From an uncultured Oscillatoriales cyanobacterium (lineage in GTDB: Bacteria > Cyanobacteriota > Cyanobacteriia > Cyanobacteriales > Microcoleaceae): a stretch of DNA of 50,487 bases. Where the stretch lies: contig CAITND010000062.1 in NCBI GenBank assembly GCA_903893625.1, positions 1-50,487 of the forward strand, written 5' to 3'. Below the pieces are notes generated by a model, which worked only from the letters and a program-made list of their open reading frames with translations, did not search any database and was not told where the DNA came from. Of the stretch, positions 35,642-44,436 are shown in pieces (positions within the stretch are counted from its first letter, which is position 1; each line of letters begins with the position of its first letter). Position numbers and translations under genes: made by a program.

Positions 35642-38002
35642 ATGCCTCAATATTTTGGACAATTACACACCCTAGACCAAAGTTGGTCACAAATTGAAGC
35701 CGTTAAAACAGTAGAAGTGGGCGATCGCAATCTTTTGTTTAATTGTGGCAATGCTTATGTTAAAATTAGTCTATTAGCAGATAATTTAATTCGAGTTCGC
35801 TATTCCCCCTCTGGTGATTTTCTCCCCCGTCGATCTTGGGCGGTTAATGTAGATGATCAAGATTGGCAACCCGTTCAATTTCAAACCCACGAAACCGAAA
35901 CAACCACAGAAATTATTACCGAAAAAATTAAGCTATCTATTCAACATAACCCTTGCCGAATTCAATGTTATGACCGACAAAATAACCCGTTTGCCATTGA
36001 TGCAGAATTAGGCTTTGCATGGCGACAAGGGTTAATGGCGGCTTGGAAAAATATTGAACCAGAGGAACATTTTTATGGCTTTGGAGAACGGACAGGATTT
36101 TTAGATAAAATTGGGGAAATTAAAACCAATTGGACAGTAGATTCTTTAGATTATGATGCCTTAACTGATGCAATGTATCAAGCCATTCCGGTGTTTATGG
36201 CGTTACGTCCTGAGTTAAGTTATGGCATTTTTTTAAATAGTACCTATTGGAGTCGCTTCGATATTGGTGTTGAACAACCGGGAATTTGGAGAATGGAAAC
36301 CCAAGCCCCAGAACTAGATTATTATATTATTTATGGCCCTAAACCGGAGCAAATTCTTAATACTTATACCCAACTCACCGGACGAATGCCCTTACCGCCC
36401 CGTTGGGCTTTAGGTTATCATCAATGTCGTTGGAGTTATGAGTCAGAAACGGTTGTTAAACAACTGGCAAAAGAATTTAGAAACCGCCAAATTCCTTGTG
36501 ATGTAATTCATTTAGATATTGATTATATGCAGGTATATCGAGTGTTTACTTGGAATCAGAAACGGTTTCCAAATCCTGAAACTCTGATTCAACATTTATC
36601 TGAAAATGGCTTTAAAATCGTTACCATTATTGACCCAAGTGTTAAATATGAACCCGAAGAAAATTATGCTATTTTTGATCAAGGATTAGAACAAGATTAT
36701 TTTATTAGAAAACCTAACGGAGAACTATTTCATGGTTATGTTTGGCCGGATAAAGCTGTTTTTCCCGATTTTTTAAACCCCAAGGTGCAACAATGGTGGG
36801 GAAAATGCCATCAAACTTTAACCGATATTGGGATTTCGGGTATTTGGAATGATATGAATGAACCCGCTATTGATGACCGTCCTTTTGGGGATAAAGGAAC
36901 TAAAATTACCTTTCCTTTAGAGAGTTTACAGGGCCCTCCAGAAGAACGAGTAACCCACGCCGAAACCCATAATTTATACGGGTTAATGATGGCAAAATCT
37001 AGCGCAGAAGCGTTGTTAAAATTGCGACCAAAAGAGCGATCTTTTGTATTAACTCGGTCAGGTTATGCAGGTATTCAACGCTGGTCATCCGTTTGGATGG
37101 GAGATAATCATTCTATTTGGGAACATTTAGAAACCTCTCTCCCAATGTTATGCAATATGGGGTTATCGGGAGTCGCATTTGTAGGTTGTGATATTGGTGG
37201 TTTTGCGGGGAATGCAACAGCAGAATTATTCGCCCGTTGGATGCAAATGGGAATATTATATCCGTTGATGCGAGGTCATTCAGCTTTATCAACTGCTCAA
37301 CATGAACCTTGGGTATTTGGAGAACGAGTTGAACAAATTTGTCGAGAATATTTAGAATTACGCTATCGTCTTTTACCTTATCTTTATACGTTATTTTGGG
37401 AAGCCACCCAAACGGGTTCACCGATTCTTCGTCCGCTATTTTATCACTATCCCAATGATCCCAAAACCTATACTTTATCCGATCAAGTTTTATTAGGTTT
37501 TGCGATTTTAGCCGCCCCGATTTATCGTCCTGGGATAGAATGTCGGGCGGTGTATTTACCGTCAGGAATTTGGTATGATTGGTGGACAGGAAAACCCTAT
37601 TCTGGAACACAATATATTTTAGCAGAAGCACCCTTAGAACGGATGCCATTGTATGTAAAAGCAGGGTCAATGATTCCCTTACAACCTGTGATGCAATATG
37701 TTGATGAAAAACCGATTGATAGTTTAACTTTTAAGGTTTTTCCAGGAACAGGAGAGGGGATTTTATATGAAGATGATGGTCGTTCTTTTGATTATATTCA
37801 GGGAGTTTATTCAACAACAAAATATAAAGTTTATCAAGAAAATCAAGCATTAATCATTGAAATCGAACCCCGTCAAGGACAATGGACTCCTCCTGACCGG
37901 GAGATTATTATTGATGTGGTGGGAATGGGAGAACAGCGTTTTCAAGATGACGGTCAGGGGAAAATATTTAGGTTTAGTTTATCGGAAATTAAAACTAACT
38001 AA
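35642..38002 (+). CDS. Glycoside hydrolase family 31 alpha-glucosidase
   Basis: A 786-residue GH31 enzyme that releases alpha-linked glucose (or xylose). The N-terminal beta-sandwich is followed by the catalytic barrel. Motifs: GFGERTGFLDK, PPRWALGYHQCRWSY, HLDIDYM, the nucleophile loop GIWNDMNEP (Asp ~403) and the acid/base WMGDNHS (Asp ~487). A C-terminal sandwich carries LYEDDGRSFDYIQG. No signal peptide is visible, so it is probably cytoplasmic and linked to storage-sugar turnover. Its stop overlaps that of the convergent channel gene by 3 bases. Confidence 0.93.
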   Translation: MPQYFGQLHTLDQSWSQIEAVKTVEVGDRNLLFNCGNAYVKISLLADNLIRVRYSPSGDFLPRRSWAVNVDDQDWQPVQFQTHETETTTEIITEKIKLSIQHNPCRIQCYDRQNNPFAIDAELGFAWRQGLMAAWKNIEPEEHFYGFGERTGFLDKIGEIKTNWTVDSLDYDALTDAMYQAIPVFMALRPELSYGIFLNSTYWSRFDIGVEQPGIWRMETQAPELDYYIIYGPKPEQILNTYTQLTGRMPLPPRWALGYHQCRWSYESETVVKQLAKEFRNRQIPCDVIHLDIDYMQVYRVFTWNQKRFPNPETLIQHLSENGFKIVTIIDPSVKYEPEENYAIFDQGLEQDYFIRKPNGELFHGYVWPDKAVFPDFLNPKVQQWWGKCHQTLTDIGISGIWNDMNEPAIDDRPFGDKGTKITFPLESLQGPPEERVTHAETHNLYGLMMAKSSAEALLKLRPKERSFVLTRSGYAGIQRWSSVWMGDNHSIWEHLETSLPMLCNMGLSGVAFVGCDIGGFAGNATAELFARWMQMGILYPLMRGHSALSTAQHEPWVFGERVEQICREYLELRYRLLPYLYTLFWEATQTGSPILRPLFYHYPNDPKTYTLSDQVLLGFAILAAPIYRPGIECRAVYLPSGIWYDWWTGKPYSGTQYILAEAPLERMPLYVKAGSMIPLQPVMQYVDEKPIDSLTFKVFPGTGEGILYEDDGRSFDYIQGVYSTTKYKVYQENQALIIEIEPRQGQWTPPDREIIIDVVGMGEQRFQDDGQGKIFRFSLSEIKTN

Positions 38003-38826
38003 GAGTTTAATGGAGTTCCACAGCGTTTACAAAATCGAGCATCGTTATCATGAACTGACCACCCACATCCTGAACAAATGATTTCAATATGATTGGCTGT
38101 TTTAACTAATTGTTTAATTAAATCTCCTAATTGCCAAGGAATTAAAGCTATCCCTGTTAATATCATTAAAATGGTTAAAAATCGTCCCATCGCTGACAGG
38201 GGAGTGACGTCCCCAAATCCTACGGTTGTCATGGTGACAACGGAAAAATAAACCGCATCTAAAAAGGTTTTATAGACTTCTGGGTTAACGGGGTGTTCGA
38301 CTTGATAAATTAAACCAGAAAACACAAAAATAATCGTTAACAGGGTAAAAATAATTCGAGCTAAAATTATTCCATCTTCAGTTTTAATCCGAAAAATTGA
38401 GATTTTAACATCAATAAATCGAATTAATCGCAGGATTCTAAACCATCTAAATATTCGTAAATAATTAAAGTTTAAAAATCTAAGATAACCTTGAATAATA
38501 ATAACTAAATCAATAATAGATAGAGGATGTAAAACAAATTGTTTTTTATTGTCAGCCGCCCAAAATCGCAATAAATACTCAATAGTAAAAGTAATTAAGA
38601 TAGTAAAATCTAATAATTCTAACCGAGAATGAACTAAACTTGAAATCGGATAAGTTTGAGCGATAAAACTGGCTAATGAGGTTAAAATTAATCCGGTTAA
38701 GGTTAAATTAACCATTTTTCCGATGGGAGTGTTAATATCGTCTAAATAAAAAGCAACGTTCTTTCGAGCTTTTTCTAAAACATCTAAGTTAGATGGGGAG
38801 GGAATTTTTTCTAAGTGGTCAGACAT
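37999..38826 (-). CDS. Voltage-gated-type K+ channel with zinc-ribbon tail
   Basis: A 275-residue six-helix channel. It has an S1-S4-like region including an arginine-bearing segment (IFRWFRILRLIRFI) and the pore FSVVTMTTVGFGDVTPLS with selectivity filter TVGFGD (~199). S6 follows. The cytoplasmic C-terminus ends in a zinc ribbon with two CxxC pairs (CSGCGWSVHDNDARFCKRCG). The ribbon could gate or tether the channel, but this is inference. The gene converges with GH31, overlapping it at the stop codons. Confidence 0.88.
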   Translation of the reverse strand: MSDHLEKIPSPSNLDVLEKARKNVAFYLDDINTPIGKMVNLTLTGLILTSLASFIAQTYPISSLVHSRLELLDFTILITFTIEYLLRFWAADNKKQFVLHPLSIIDLVIIIQGYLRFLNFNYLRIFRWFRILRLIRFIDVKISIFRIKTEDGIILARIIFTLLTIIFVFSGLIYQVEHPVNPEVYKTFLDAVYFSVVTMTTVGFGDVTPLSAMGRFLTILMILTGIALIPWQLGDLIKQLVKTANHIEIICSGCGWSVHDNDARFCKRCGTPLNS

Positions 38827-38897
38827 AAATAAACCCAGCGAGTAAAGATATCTAAATTCCCTACTGTTCCCTGTTCCTCCTTCCCTTGTCTATGAAT

Positions 38898-40565
38898 TTA
38901 TTCTATCGATTTTAATAATAACTCTAAAATTTCCTGGCGGTCTTTTTGCTCAGTTTTGGGTTGTTCATCTAACCAAGTAATTGCTTCATTTCTGCCATCT
39001 TCAGCCGCAATCATTAAAGCGCCCCAGGTTTTTAAATCCAGTTGTTCAGGATTTTCTAATAATGCTGCATTCAGACGATTTTTAATTCTTCCTCCATTCG
39101 ATCTTAATAAATTAGCAATTTCTTGCTGATTTCCTGAACTATTTTTTAAGACATCTAACGCCTCATTCCAGCGTCCATCAATTAAACTTGCTAAGACTTG
39201 TTGACTAGGACTTGCCCAAGCAGCAATTGCTTGTGCTTTGGTAATTTTAGCATGAAATTCAATTAAATCTAACTGAGCTTGAACAGCAGTTGACCATTTC
39301 AAATCAGCACGATTTCCAGACACTATATTTTTTTTCAAGGGTTTAATTAAATCTAACGCAGGCGACCATAACCCACTTCTGGCTAATCGTAAAGCTTGTC
39401 TATAATCATAATCATCTAAAAATGCTTCATCTAAAGAAATTGCCGTTAATTGAATCGGGTTAGGAATAAATTTAAACGGTTGCACTTGATAAATACTAAA
39501 CTGAGGTTCTAACCCAATCGTTTGTTCAATTAATAATTCTGGGTCTTTTCCTCCGGTGATTTCTTGCCAAATCGGTTGTTGTCCGGCGGCACTTTTCCAT
39601 TCCAACATCATACTCAAATAATGATGACTAGGATTGTAATGAATAATCTGTCCATAGGGAACGGTTTTATCTGCCATCACTCGCTCACTATTGAGATTAA
39701 ACCAAACACCCACTTGAGGAATTTTTCCTTTAAATTGTGTGAGTCGAGTTAACGGTAAGGGTTTATTAGAACCCTGTTGATTAGATTCGGTGCCAATTAA
39801 CGATGCAATCACAAAAGATTCGGCTGGCCCTGGGGTATCAAGTTGTTGAATTAACCGATAATATTGAGTGCTACCCGGTCGTTGATAGGGAGTTTGAACG
39901 GCTTCATAAACCCGCAATTGCACAATTTCTTGACAGACACCTTCACAGGGATGAGCCACACTAGACGGGCGACTTTTTAAAATCGGAATTAATAGATCAG
40001 GTGACTGTTGAACAATCTTATCTGAAGATACTAATAAAGATTCTAATGGCAATGCAGAGGTCTGAGCATTGACATCTTTTGAACGGGAATCAACTTGAGG
40101 TAAAGTCAGGGATTTTCCGGCTAGTAATCCTTCTGTTTTCAGGGTTTTATTAATTTCATCTAAGGTGAGAATCGAGTCTCGACGTTGTAGGGGAATTTGC
40201 GTCCAAGCGGGTAAAAATTGATTTAACCAAATCCCAACATCAGGATTAACAATTAGTTGATAACTAAACCACGCACACCCCCCAATTAAGGTTGTTCCTC
40301 CCAACAACAACGTAAATGCTACTCCATCCGCTATCCATTTTTTCCAGAGCATCCACAGGGGTTGATTACCCCTTTTAACCCTGGGTTTTACGGGGTTTGG
40401 GGATGATTTTTTTCCCGCAGGTAAAACAGCCGTTTGAGAACGTCGAATTTGACGACGCTGTACTCCTGATGGGACAGGTGTTTTACCCGTTTTAGATGGG
40501 GGTTTTAGGGGTTGACCCTTTTTTCGGGGAGAGGGTTGATGACCTGTCTCTAAAGGATTCAGCAT
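38898..40565 (-). CDS. Membrane-anchored protein of unknown function
   Basis: A 555-residue protein I do not recognise. The first ~70 residues are basic and proline-rich (RKKGQPLKPPSKTGKTPVPS) and probably cytoplasmic. A single hydrophobic helix follows (~76-98, GVAFTLLLGGTTLIGGCAWF), so the rest is likely periplasmic. The C-terminal third is helical, with repeat-like segments (LRLARSGLWSPALDLIKPLK; LIDGRWNEALDVLKNSS) resembling TPR/SEL-type pairs. It ends 27 nt before the glycosyltransferase gene on the same strand begins upstream, so the two may be cotranscribed. Confidence 0.75.
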   Translation of the reverse strand: MLNPLETGHQPSPRKKGQPLKPPSKTGKTPVPSGVQRRQIRRSQTAVLPAGKKSSPNPVKPRVKRGNQPLWMLWKKWIADGVAFTLLLGGTTLIGGCAWFSYQLIVNPDVGIWLNQFLPAWTQIPLQRRDSILTLDEINKTLKTEGLLAGKSLTLPQVDSRSKDVNAQTSALPLESLLVSSDKIVQQSPDLLIPILKSRPSSVAHPCEGVCQEIVQLRVYEAVQTPYQRPGSTQYYRLIQQLDTPGPAESFVIASLIGTESNQQGSNKPLPLTRLTQFKGKIPQVGVWFNLNSERVMADKTVPYGQIIHYNPSHHYLSMMLEWKSAAGQQPIWQEITGGKDPELLIEQTIGLEPQFSIYQVQPFKFIPNPIQLTAISLDEAFLDDYDYRQALRLARSGLWSPALDLIKPLKKNIVSGNRADLKWSTAVQAQLDLIEFHAKITKAQAIAAWASPSQQVLASLIDGRWNEALDVLKNSSGNQQEIANLLRSNGGRIKNRLNAALLENPEQLDLKTWGALMIAAEDGRNEAITWLDEQPKTEQKDRQEILELLLKSIE

Positions 40566-40592
40566 GAGGTTTAGAGGTAAGATGGGGTTATT

Positions 40593-41807
40593 CTAACGAC
40601 GGAGTAACACTTGTTCATAAAGTTCTCCGGCTCGTTCCCAAGTATATTCATTTTCAATTAATAATCGCCCATTTTGCGACAATTGGTGTCGGAGGTGGGG
40701 ATGTTCAAACAGTCGGCTAATGGCTTCTACATACTCGGCAACGGTGTTAGCGCGTAAGGCGCGATGGGGATCATGGGGCCCATCAACAGCTAACCCTTCT
40801 AAGCCGCGATCGCTGGCCACCACCGGCACCCCGGCGGCCATTGCTTCTAGGGTTTTATTTTTGATTCCGAAACCCGTTCGCATTGGTACAACACAAACAG
40901 TTGCTTGATGTAAATATTCTGCCATGGACGGCACGCCTCCGGTAACGGTGACTCCGGGTAAATCAGCAAGTTTTAACACTTCGGGTACAGGTCTAGCCCC
41001 CACTAACATTAATGTAGTATCAGGATAAAGGTTTTGCACCGCAGGTAAGATTTCTAAACTCAAAAACCGAACTGCATCAATGTTAGCTAAATTATCCATT
41101 GCTCCAATAAAGATTAAACTATGTCCGCCAGGATCGGAGGAACGATAGGGAAATTGGATTAAATCAACGCCATTGGGAATCACTTCAATTTCAGCATTTG
41201 GGTTAAAGGCTTGCAGTTGATCTTTATCTTCTTCTGTCGTAGCAATAATATTAGAAAATTTAGAACAGTAGCGTTTTTCATAGCGATACAGTAAGGGGAG
41301 ATTCAGTTGATCTCGTAGGGGTTTTTCTGCAGTTTGAGTTTGCAATTGTTGATAACAAGTTCCATAAACGGAACTATGAACATTAACAACGGTTTTAAGC
41401 TGTTGCTTCCATTCAGGACGCACATAAATCTCATTCGCACTATGTTCACAGGTGATCGCTTCGTATTTTCCTGCTTGCACAAATTCATCGATCCATTGTT
41501 GCATCGCCTCTGAATAATTCGACAGTACACTCGGCGGAGTTCCCTGAATTAGAAATTGACCAAACCGTTTGGCTTTTCCCAAAACACTCCCTTTTCCCAG
41601 GCTTTTTGGACGAGGAAAAACCGCAACTTCCTCCACACATTGCCGTAATCCGACAATATCCTCTTCCGTGACATCGGGGCTTTGTTGGGTTACAACTGTG
41701 ATATAATTCTGTTGACTCAAATATTTGAGTAAATTAAACGTTCTGACTTGGGTGCCTCCTCGGGTTGGAGGATAGGGAAACGTTGAAGAAATCATTAAGA
41801 TTTTCAT
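40593..41807 (-). CDS. Glycosyltransferase family 4 (GT-B)
   Basis: A 404-residue retaining-type GT-B glycosyltransferase. The N-terminal nucleotide-fold start is KILMISSTFPYPPTRGGTQV, a typical GT4 acceptor loop. The C-terminal donor domain contains IEVIPNGVD, LIFIGAMDN, and the EX7E-like GFGIKNKTLEAMAAGVPVVA. The open frame reaches 41909, but ATG 41807 precedes the first conserved strand, so I chose it. Likely builds exopolysaccharide, O-antigen or glycolipid; acceptor and sugar cannot be read from sequence. Confidence 0.88.
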   Translation of the reverse strand: MKILMISSTFPYPPTRGGTQVRTFNLLKYLSQQNYITVVTQQSPDVTEEDIVGLRQCVEEVAVFPRPKSLGKGSVLGKAKRFGQFLIQGTPPSVLSNYSEAMQQWIDEFVQAGKYEAITCEHSANEIYVRPEWKQQLKTVVNVHSSVYGTCYQQLQTQTAEKPLRDQLNLPLLYRYEKRYCSKFSNIIATTEEDKDQLQAFNPNAEIEVIPNGVDLIQFPYRSSDPGGHSLIFIGAMDNLANIDAVRFLSLEILPAVQNLYPDTTLMLVGARPVPEVLKLADLPGVTVTGGVPSMAEYLHQATVCVVPMRTGFGIKNKTLEAMAAGVPVVASDRGLEGLAVDGPHDPHRALRANTVAEYVEAISRLFEHPHLRHQLSQNGRLLIENEYTWERAGELYEQVLLRR

Positions 41808-41907
41808 ACAATTTTCTGGAGTTATAATTTTTGTTTCTTGAAACCCTGCGTTATATTGTAATCTGTTAGTAGATGTTTTGAGTATTCGTTTTTGGGGAGA
41901 TTTAGCC

Positions 41908-42933
41908 ATGTCATCATGCGGGATTTACACTTTCGGTAATGATTATGTTTATGATCAATTGATTGCTTTACTGAACAGTATTGAAGCTAATGTGGGTACA
42001 GATTTTCCAGTATGTATTATCCCTTATGATCAACGACTCGATAAAATTCTCCCAGAAATTCGTGCTAGAAAGCAGGTGACTTTATATGATGATTGGGAAT
42101 CGATCAAAGAATGGGATCAGTTTGTTAAAGAAGTTTGGGCTAGTCATCCCCGATCTAAAGATGTTAATGGAAATCGCGGATTTTGGTTCTATCAAGGTAA
42201 TACGCATCGGAAATTAGTCAGTTTTAATGGTCTGTTTGAAAAATTTGTTTTTTATGATACTGATAGTTTAGCCATGAAGCCACTCAATAACTTATTTGAG
42301 AAGCTCGATCATTACGATTTTGTCTTTGATGACTGGGAGCATATCAAAGCAGAAAAAGTAGCAGCTTTAAATATACCTTTAATTGAGAACACCGGAATCT
42401 ATAAAGAAAAAGATATTCGTCCTAAACTTCACTGTTCTAGCTTTTTTGGTTCAAAAAAAGGGCTATTTAACAAGTCAGATTTAGTCAACTTTAAAAAGCA
42501 GTTAATTGACAATAGAGAAGTAGAATGGATTAACGGAAAAGCTTGGTGGGATGAAGCTGCTTTGTTTACTTATATGACACTGAGATCGGAGCGATCGTTT
42601 TTTAACTATACTTTGAGTTCAGATGGAAGTGAAAGAACAGGCAATTGCGCTAATGCTGATCCATTTGTTAATATAGACAATGTTCTCTACAACTACGAGG
42701 GATTGAAACCCATTCATCGAATTCACTATATGGGTTACTCTTCTGTTGATTTTGCACGATTGTGTCAGGGTGAAGATGTCAATATCCGTTATCAAGATGT
42801 GTTTTTACACTATCGTTTTCTCAAGCAGCCCGAGTTGAAACCCAAAGTATTGAAGCCTCCGAGTTTCTGGATAAAAACTCATAGAAACATCGGAAAATTA
42901 ACCCAAAAAATCAAAAAAACTTTTCCAATTTGA
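41908..42933 (+). CDS. Npun_R2821/Npun_R2823-type glycosyltransferase-like protein
   Basis: A 341-residue protein starting SSCGIYTFGNDYVYDQLIAL, as in the Npun_R2821/R2823 family found in cyanobacterial sugar clusters. KFVFYDTDSLAMK provides a DxD motif typical of GT-A glycosyltransferases, and WWDEAALFTYM could be the catalytic base region. The start at 41908 has GGGGAGA 10 nt before; an earlier ATG at 41878 would add ten residues. It diverges from the GT4 gene and precedes a GT2 gene on the same strand. Confidence 0.75.
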   Translation: MSSCGIYTFGNDYVYDQLIALLNSIEANVGTDFPVCIIPYDQRLDKILPEIRARKQVTLYDDWESIKEWDQFVKEVWASHPRSKDVNGNRGFWFYQGNTHRKLVSFNGLFEKFVFYDTDSLAMKPLNNLFEKLDHYDFVFDDWEHIKAEKVAALNIPLIENTGIYKEKDIRPKLHCSSFFGSKKGLFNKSDLVNFKKQLIDNREVEWINGKAWWDEAALFTYMTLRSERSFFNYTLSSDGSERTGNCANADPFVNIDNVLYNYEGLKPIHRIHYMGYSSVDFARLCQGEDVNIRYQDVFLHYRFLKQPELKPKVLKPPSFWIKTHRNIGKLTQKIKKTFPI

Positions 42934-43042
42934 GTGGAATAATACCATTATAATTAGGGCTCATCTGCACATCTGTAATGTACAAAAAACTACCAGTAAG
43001 TCAGATAATAGTGATTCCTGTTATCTTGATCATTATAAACTC

Positions 43043-43990
43043 ATGACTAAAGTTACCGTCTGTATCCCCACCTTTAATCGCTGTCACATATTACCCTTTG
43101 CCATTGAAAGTATTCAAAAACAAACAAATTCTGATTGGGAATTAATCGTTTGTGATGACGGCTCAACTGACGGAACTCCAGAGTTAATGGCTCAATATCA
43201 AGATCCCCGTATCCGTTATATCCGCCATCCTCAAAATATTGGCAAAAGTAACAATATGCGTTCAGGGTTTGAAGCAGCAACGGGGGAATATTTGATCAAA
43301 TTTGATGATGATGATCGCCTGACCCCTGAATTTTTAGAGAAAACAATAGCTATTTTAGATCAATATTCTGAAGTAGATTTTGTCGGAACCGATCACTGGA
43401 TTATTGATATTAATAATCAGCGAGATCAAAAGGCGACTCAACACAACTCTCAACGGTGGGGAAGAACAAAATTAGCGGAAGGAATCGTTAACAATTTATT
43501 AGCAGTTGTCTTCATTCAACAAAGTTTTCAGGTAGGAGCAACTTTATTTCGTCGTCAAGCTTTATTAGATGTAGACTTCATGCGTCCTAATTTACAGAAC
43601 TGTGAAGATAATGATTTATTTGTCCGGTTAGCTTTAGCAGGAAAATCTGGATATTACTTACCACAATATTTAATGGAATACCGGGTTCATGCTGAACAGC
43701 AAGGAATTAACCGAGCAATTCCCTATTTACGCGATAAATTAAATTATTTAAACAGTTTTAAATTTGAGTCAGAAACTTGCGAATCGATTCGCCAATCTCG
43801 TCTAGCTGAAACCCAATTATTATTAGGATTACGGTTAATTGAAGCGGGAGAGAATCAAACGGGACAACAACTGGTTTGGCAGGGAAAATCTTGCTCCCCG
43901 GTTAAAGCTGTAATCGGATTAATTTTATCTGTTTTACCGATCAAATTAAGACAATTTGCCTTTGAGCAGTTACGACAATTGCAAAGTTGA
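43043..43990 (+). CDS. Glycosyltransferase family 2 (GT-A)
   Basis: A 315-residue inverting GT2 enzyme. The nucleotide-binding start VTVCIPTFNRCHIL, VCDDGSTDGTPELM and the metal motif YLIKFDDDDRL (~84-93) are clear, and NCEDNDLFVRLALAG carries the catalytic ED. It has no membrane helices, so it likely acts in the cytoplasm on a sugar chain. It follows the Npun_R2821-type gene at ~110 nt. The last bases abut a fragment of a Clp-fold protease gene on the other strand. Confidence 0.9.
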   Translation: MTKVTVCIPTFNRCHILPFAIESIQKQTNSDWELIVCDDGSTDGTPELMAQYQDPRIRYIRHPQNIGKSNNMRSGFEAATGEYLIKFDDDDRLTPEFLEKTIAILDQYSEVDFVGTDHWIIDINNQRDQKATQHNSQRWGRTKLAEGIVNNLLAVVFIQQSFQVGATLFRRQALLDVDFMRPNLQNCEDNDLFVRLALAGKSGYYLPQYLMEYRVHAEQQGINRAIPYLRDKLNYLNSFKFESETCESIRQSRLAETQLLLGLRLIEAGENQTGQQLVWQGKSCSPVKAVIGLILSVLPIKLRQFAFEQLRQLQS

Positions 43991-44076
43991 GCTTCTAAAC
44001 GGCGTTTTTGTAGCACAGGCTGAAAGGATACCAATAATAAAATAATCCAGAAAAAATCAAAGAAATTAAATTGCAT
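43987..44076 (-). pseudogene. N-terminal relic of an SDH/Clp-fold serine proteinase
   Basis: From ATG 44076 the minus strand reads MQFNFFDFFWIILLLVSFQP then VLQKRRLEAQ, which resembles the membrane-anchor start of cyanobacterial SDH-family Clp-fold serine proteinases. An intact CAGGGG ribosome site precedes it. The similarity stops exactly at the GT2 gene end, so about 250 downstream residues are lost. The remaining frame runs on into GT2 antisense. Confidence 0.5.
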
Positions 44077-44121
44077 AATTACCCCTGATATTAGGAGGAT
44101 CTCTATTTTTGTATAATTATA

Positions 44122-44169
44122 AGGGTGTTGACTGTTAACAGACAACAGACAACAGACAACCAACACCCT
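44122..44169. repeat. Heptamer repeat enclosed by a 9-bp inverted repeat
   Basis: Four units GTTAACA, GACAACA, GACAACA, GACAACC (44134-44161) are flanked by AGGGTGTTG (44122-44130) and CAACACCCT (44161-44169). The stem would bring the tandem array into a loop. Confidence 0.75.
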
Positions 44170-44266
44170 ACTTGTGACAATTTTTGAACCAGCACACAGT
44201 TGCACTCAAAGCCGAGTCCTCATCTGTTATGGTTTTGACTAGATAACACCCATAACACCCCATAAG

Positions 44267-44303
44267 CACCGTTCTCGCTTCAGAGCGGTGTTTTTGTAGA
44301 GAG
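44267..44303 (+). terminator. Terminator-like hairpin
   Basis: CACCGTTCT pairs with AGAGCGGTG (9 bp with one wobble, short loop), followed directly by TTTTTGT. This is the best intrinsic terminator candidate in the gap between GT2 and the hybrid kinase (43991-44436). No gene is supported in the rest of that gap. Confidence 0.6.
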
Positions 44304-44401
44304 CATTATCCGTTGATTGATTTATGGGAAGGGTCGTAGGAATCATGTCCAAACATTAGGGATAACATAGAATCAGCGCGAGAACTTTAAACTCCTTTCC
44401 T

Positions 44402-44428
44402 CCCTGTTCCCTGTTCCCTGTTCCCTGC
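44402..44428. repeat. Tandem CCCTGTT heptamers upstream of the hybrid kinase
   Basis: Three full CCCTGTT units and a fourth partial one end 8 nt before the kinase ATG. They occupy the position where a ribosome site is expected, so they may influence translation. Confidence 0.75.
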
Positions 44429-44436
44429 TATAAAAT

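Noticed and set aside
43855-44205. 116-codon minus-strand ORF overlapping the GT2 gene
   Set aside because: Only the segment from 44076 to 43987 resembles a real protein; the remainder is GT2 antisense and repeat DNA.
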